Origin: JBDNFP01 sp041689775 | GTDB taxonomy: Bacteria > Bacteroidota > Bacteroidia > Cytophagales > Spirosomataceae | DNA length: 6,750 bases | Reading direction: 5' to 3' | Assembly (NCBI GenBank): GCA_041689775.1 | Contig: JBDNFP010000400.1 | Location: 1-6,750, forward strand | In this document: piece by piece, positions 5,943 to 6,750 of the stretch | Numbering within the stretch: position 1 is the first letter of the stretch | How the letters are laid out: the number at the start of each line of letters is the position of its first letter | Notes under the pieces: generated by a model | Database searches by the model: none | What the model saw: the letters and a program-made list of their open reading frames with translations, nothing else | Told to the model about the DNA's origin: nothing | Made by a program: the position numbers and the translations under genes

Positions 5943-6750
5943 TCACAGGCGGCCGATAATATCCTCTACCATTTCCTTTGATCCTACGTAAAATGGAGTT
6001 CGCTGATGCATCGTTTCGGCCGGAATATCCAGCACAGCCCTGTACCCGTCGCTTGCCTGACCACCGGCCTGTTCGGCAATAAACGCTAGTGGGTAGCATT
6101 CGTAGAGAAGGCGAAGCTTAACTTTCGGGTCTTTTTGGGTAGGCGGGTAAAGATAAATTCCGCCCTTAAGCAGGTTTCGGTGAAAGTCGGCTACCAGGGA
6201 GCCGATATACCGGGCCGAATTACCTTCTTTACGGTTCTCGGTAATGTAGTTTTGAATAGCGGTGTCGTAGCTATTGAAGTAGGCATCATTAATCGAATAG
6301 ATAGCACCTATGGTAGGGCAGCGCAAACCTTTGTGAGAAAGAATAAATTCGCCCAAGGAGTGTTCGTAAGTAAAACCATTGACGCCAGATCCGGTTGAAA
6401 ATACGAGAAGGGTGGAAGAGCCATACAAAATATAGCCGGCTCCGATCTGCTTACGGCCTCCCTGCATAAAATCTTCGATAGTGGCCGGGGCGCCAACCGA
6501 AGTTACCCGGCGATAGATAGAAAAGACAGTACCGATGGAAACGTTGACATCAATATTGGAAGAACCATCGAGCGGGTCCATCGCAATGACGTATTTACCG
6601 CCGTCGTTGCCGGTATGAATCATTTCTTCGTCTTCTTCTGACAATATAGCGCATACATCACCCCCGTTTTTGAGGGCCCGGATAAACCGTATATTGGCCA
6701 CTACGTCCAGTTTCTGTTGGTCCTCACCCTGTACGTTGGCAGTACCAGTG
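5943..6750 (-). CDS. fbp: Fructose-1,6-bisphosphatase class I (5' end beyond window)
   Basis: This enzyme hydrolyses fructose-1,6-bisphosphate to fructose-6-phosphate, the committed step of gluconeogenesis, in the cytoplasm with divalent metal. The visible 268 residues run from NVQGEDQQKLDVVAN (visible residues 5-19) to the stop and align by eye along their whole length with E. coli Fbp. The metal-site acidic cluster SEEDEE is at 37-42, the signature DPLDGSSNID at 58-67, the phosphate/substrate region SARYIGSLVADFHRNLLKGG at 178-197, and KLRLLYECYP, carrying the metal-binding Glu, at 211-220. About 65 N-terminal residues are missing to the right of the window. A GTG codon at 6699-6701 could be mistaken for a start, but homology continues upstream of it in the same frame to the window edge, so the gene is cut by the edge and not short. 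It lies 53 bases upstream of the helicase gene in the same direction. No frameshift or lost active-site residue is seen. Confidence 0.97.
   Translation of the reverse strand, partial: TGTANVQGEDQQKLDVVANIRFIRALKNGGDVCAILSEEDEEMIHTGNDGGKYVIAMDPLDGSSNIDVNVSIGTVFSIYRRVTSVGAPATIEDFMQGGRKQIGAGYILYGSSTLLVFSTGSGVNGFTYEHSLGEFILSHKGLRCPTIGAIYSINDAYFNSYDTAIQNYITENRKEGNSARYIGSLVADFHRNLLKGGIYLYPPTQKDPKVKLRLLYECYPLAFIAEQAGGQASDGYRAVLDIPAETMHQRTPFYVGSKEMVEDIIGRL

Noticed and set aside
6699..6701. GTG as the start codon of fructose-1,6-bisphosphatase
   Set aside because: Family-matching sequence (NVQGEDQQKLDV) continues in frame upstream to the window edge, so the gene is cut by the window and starts outside it.
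1..6750. CRISPR array, tRNA, rRNA or a complete mobile element
   Set aside because: No repeated spacer pattern, no tRNA or rRNA-like sequence and no intact transposase were seen on either strand.

Overview
The window looks like a chromosomal segment of a Bacteroidota bacterium, probably an environmental member of the Cytophagales (Spirosomaceae-like). This is inferred from the protein types (a TonB-dependent receptor followed by a lipoprotein beta-propeller), the lack of Shine-Dalgarno sequences before the genes, a TAnnTTTG-like -7 box, and the mix of AT-rich spacers with genes of roughly 45-50% GC. Genus cannot be fixed from sequence alone.

Left part (1-3644, + strand). A short AT-rich stretch carries the last 36 codons of an unidentified protein, followed by about 220 bases with no convincing gene. 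A complete cobalamin (AdoCbl-type) riboswitch follows at about 335-517, then a roughly 100-base expression platform. Next come two genes that overlap by ATGA: a TonB-dependent outer-membrane receptor of BtuB type and a lipoprotein YncE/DUF5074-type beta-propeller resembling BtuG, the surface B12-capture protein known from Bacteroides. Together they form a compact vitamin B12 uptake operon, expected to be shut off when cobalamin is plentiful.

Middle (3645-3736). The B12 operon and the minus-strand genes converge on a perfect 24-bp inverted repeat with a 5-base loop, which can serve as a bidirectional terminator.

Right part (3737-6750, - strand). Read in the direction of transcription, this holds class I fructose-1,6-bisphosphatase (5' end beyond the window edge), a RhlE-like DEAD-box RNA helicase, and an exported TPR-repeat protein. 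They lie in the same orientation with gaps of 53 and 77 bases. No functional link with the B12 operon is visible, and they look like ordinary core-genome genes.

The most notable content is the riboswitch plus BtuB/BtuG-like pair. It is a recognisable B12 acquisition locus and not a wholly new system, but the BtuG-like assignment outside the gut Bacteroides is worth following up.
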